DNA from: Candidatus Eiseniibacteriota bacterium
GTDB taxonomy: Bacteria; Joyebacterota; Joyebacteria; Joyebacterales; Joyebacteraceae
DNA: 6,443 bases
Reading direction: 5' to 3'
Assembly (NCBI GenBank): GCA_030610515.1
Contig: JAUWRQ010000068.1
Location: 1-6,443 of the forward strand
Within the stretch, counting starts at the first letter, position 1. Every line of letters begins with the position of its first letter. Of the stretch, positions 4,611-6,443 are shown piece by piece. Below the pieces are notes generated by a model. That model was not told the DNA's origin. It saw nothing but the letters and a program-made list of their open reading frames with translations, and searched no databases. Made by a program: the position numbers and the translations under genes.

Positions 4611-6443
4611 TTGCCCAGGAAGCCTGGATCGAAACTCCCGATAGCCATCCTCTGGCACCAGCACCAGCCCTTCTACAGAACACAGCTCGGCGGTGAGCCG
4701 CGTGGCGCGTATCTGCTGCCGTGGGTCCGGCTGCACGCCGTGCGCGACTACTACGCGATGGCCGCGCTCGTCGCGGAGCATCCTAACATGCACGTCACGT
4801 TCAACCTCGTGCCTTCGCTCATGGCGCAGCTCGACGACTACGTCGAGAGCGGCGCGACGGACCAGTGGATGGAACTCTCCTTGAAGCCGCTGTCCGCGCT
4901 CTCGGATATCGAGCGCGAGTTCGTCGTCGCGCGTTTCTTCGACGCGGACTGGGGAAACGAGGTACGCATACACAAGCGGTACGGGGAGCTCCTGCGAATG
5001 CGCCGGAAGGGGAGGAGCTTCTCGGACCAGGACGTGAACGATCTCAGGATGTGGTTCAATCTAGCGTGGTTCCCGCCCGAGACGAGGCAGGGCACGTGGA
5101 CGCTGCCCGACGGGGACCGCGTGTCGGTGGCTCCGTTCGTCGAGAAGGGCCGCGGCTTCACGGACGACGAGATCGAATCCGTTCTGGCCGAGCAGCTCAA
5201 GCTCATGAGGAACGTCATTCCGATCCATCGCGCCCTGATGGACGAAGGGCGCATAGAGGTGTCGGTGACGCCGTTCTATCACCCCATCCTTCCGATACTG
5301 GCGGACAGCGACCGCGCCAACATCGACGCGCGTGGTTCCTCCCTGCCCCCGCGGTTCCACCGTCCTGAGGACGCGCGAGCCCAGATCGAGCGTGCGGTGG
5401 CGTTCTACAAGGAGAAGTTCGGACGAGCGCCCGCCGGCATGTGGCCCTCCGAGGGCTCTGTCGGAGAGCACGTGGTCGACATCGTGTACGAGGCCGGGTT
5501 CAAGTGGTGGGCGACCGACAGAGGCGTGCTCGAGATGTCTGGGGAATGGGGCTACGAGACGGAGGATCCGGAGATCCTCCTTCGTCCGTATCTTGCGGGG
5601 AAGCCGGGACGGCAGGTCTCGACGTTCTTCCGGCACACGCGGCTCTCGGACGAAATCGGATTCAGCATGCAGGCCTATCCGGATTACGACCCGGCGGCGG
5701 AGAAGTACCTGGGGTGGATACGCGAGGGATTCGCAAGAAGGGTGAAGGACCCCGGCGAGCGCGTCCTCTCGATCATCCTGGACGGTGAGAACGCGTGGGG
5801 TTCCTACCGGAACTCCGGACGTGCCTTCCTGCGCGGCCTCTACAGGAGACTGAACGACGACCCCGAGCTCGTCACGGTCACCTTCTCGGAGTTCATCGAC
5901 GGGAACGAGGACCGAGGGATCCGTCCGCACCCGCAGGACGAACAGCAGGAGGTGTCGCCGCTCTACACGGCGAGCTGGATCGACGAAATGGGTTCTCCGC
6001 ACGGAAACGATCTGAACATCTGGATCGGCTCGCACGAAGAGAATCGCGCGTGGGAGCTCCTGGGGCGGGCGCGCGACTGCCTGGAAGAGATGGGCGCCAC
6101 ACCGTCGAGCCATCCCGAGGCGTACGAGTCGCTCTATGTCGCGGAGGGCAGCGACTGGTTCTGGTGGTTCGGCGACGACTTCGTGCTCCCACCGGGCGGG
6201 GATTGGATGTTCGACTGGCTCTTCCGGGAGCGGCTGAAAGACGTGTACAGAGGACTCGGGGAGAAGCCTCCGGTGGTCCTCGATGAACCGATCGTCAGGG
6301 GGCACGTCACGTGGAGTGAGGACTCGGTCGGATGCACGCTCGAGCCGGGCCAGTTGCTCCGCGTTCTCTCGAAGAGGCCGGGTGCCGTGCGCTACACCAG
6401 CGACGATTGGGTCACGTCGGACGAGAGGCTGCTCGAGCCCGCC
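4611..6443 (+). CDS. GH57 alpha-amylase/amylopullulanase-type glycosidase (COG1449; 3' partial)
   Basis: 611 codons are visible, beginning with TTG and open to the last base; family proteins are often 650-800 aa, so the C-terminus is missing. The GH57 conserved regions appear in order: ILWHQHQPFY (13-22, the HQP motif), EVSVTPFYHPILPIL (216-230), GMWPSEGSVGE (276-286) with probable nucleophile Glu281, IILDGENAWGSY (388-399) with probable acid/base Asp391, and EGSDWFWWFGDD (512-523). A methyltransferase-like or transport domain is not seen. By family knowledge these enzymes hydrolyse alpha-1,4 and sometimes alpha-1,6 links of starch or glycogen, some with transferase activity; specificity cannot be told from sequence. 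The N-terminus (MPRKPGSKLP, then the barrel's first strand) has no signal peptide, so a cytoplasmic role in glucan trimming or breakdown is inferred. It follows the branching enzyme by 99 nt in the same frame and probably shares its transcript. Confidence 0.88.
   Translation, partial: MPRKPGSKLPIAILWHQHQPFYRTQLGGEPRGAYLLPWVRLHAVRDYYAMAALVAEHPNMHVTFNLVPSLMAQLDDYVESGATDQWMELSLKPLSALSDIEREFVVARFFDADWGNEVRIHKRYGELLRMRRKGRSFSDQDVNDLRMWFNLAWFPPETRQGTWTLPDGDRVSVAPFVEKGRGFTDDEIESVLAEQLKLMRNVIPIHRALMDEGRIEVSVTPFYHPILPILADSDRANIDARGSSLPPRFHRPEDARAQIERAVAFYKEKFGRAPAGMWPSEGSVGEHVVDIVYEAGFKWWATDRGVLEMSGEWGYETEDPEILLRPYLAGKPGRQVSTFFRHTRLSDEIGFSMQAYPDYDPAAEKYLGWIREGFARRVKDPGERVLSIILDGENAWGSYRNSGRAFLRGLYRRLNDDPELVTVTFSEFIDGNEDRGIRPHPQDEQQEVSPLYTASWIDEMGSPHGNDLNIWIGSHEENRAWELLGRARDCLEEMGATPSSHPEAYESLYVAEGSDWFWWFGDDFVLPPGGDWMFDWLFRERLKDVYRGLGEKPPVVLDEPIVRGHVTWSEDSVGCTLEPGQLLRVLSKRPGAVRYTSDDWVTSDERLLEPA

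Noticed and set aside
3959..4696. A 245-codon + strand frame crossing the end of the branching enzyme into the next gene
   Set aside because: It overlaps two well-supported genes in another frame and is Arg/Gly/Pro-rich without any domain.
5061..6305. A 414-codon open frame on the minus strand opposite the second GH57 gene
   Set aside because: It is antisense to a gene with all GH57 motifs. Its translation is rich in Arg/Pro/Val/Glu with no recognisable domain, as expected from the complement of GC-rich coding DNA.

Overview
The window is a densely packed, strongly GC-rich bacterial segment with five protein genes, all on the + strand. The outer two are cut by the window edges. I see no tRNA, rRNA, CRISPR array, insertion sequence or phage gene. 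Arg codons AGG/AGA are common alongside GC-ending codons for other amino acids, and base use looks even across all five genes, so nothing suggests recent transfer. The gene set (class I rRNA methyltransferase, PflX-type radical SAM protein, DUF4912 protein, two GH57 glycosidases) fits a deep-branching or candidate-phylum bacterium of the FCB or thermophile-associated kind. That placement is a guess; no phylogenetic marker here settles it.

Layout. (1) 1-750: the C-terminal two thirds or so of a COG1092 (RlmI-like) SAM-dependent rRNA methyltransferase. (2) 736-807: four diverged copies of an 18-bp tandem repeat. The first copy is the last five codons (including the stop) of the methyltransferase gene, and copies 2 and 3 repeat the in-frame stop. 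(3) 809-1816: a PflX-type radical SAM Fe-S protein. (4) 1817-1939: a leader with a good sigma70-type promoter candidate, whose -35 box overlaps the stop codon of the radical SAM gene. It is followed by potential RNA structures, one of which could cover the next ribosome binding site. (5) 1940-2818: a protein with a Rho_N/SAP-like N-terminus, a histone-H1-like basic repeat and a DUF4912 domain. (6) 2886-4511: a GH57 (DUF1957) 1,4-alpha-glucan branching enzyme with both catalytic residues. (7) 4611-6443: a second GH57 enzyme of the alpha-amylase/amylopullulanase type, started by TTG and running off the window end.

The last three genes read as a glycogen/alpha-glucan operon. One GH57 enzyme makes alpha-1,6 branches and the other very probably cleaves or trims alpha-glucan. 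The DUF4912 protein is an accessory of unknown function carrying what looks like a nucleic-acid-binding tail. All three lack obvious signal peptides, so the pathway is probably cytoplasmic storage-glucan turnover. The most interesting points are the DUF4912 protein with its chromatin-like tail, the promoter embedded in the upstream stop codon with a possible SD-masking leader, and the tandem repeat that multiplies a stop codon between the first two genes.
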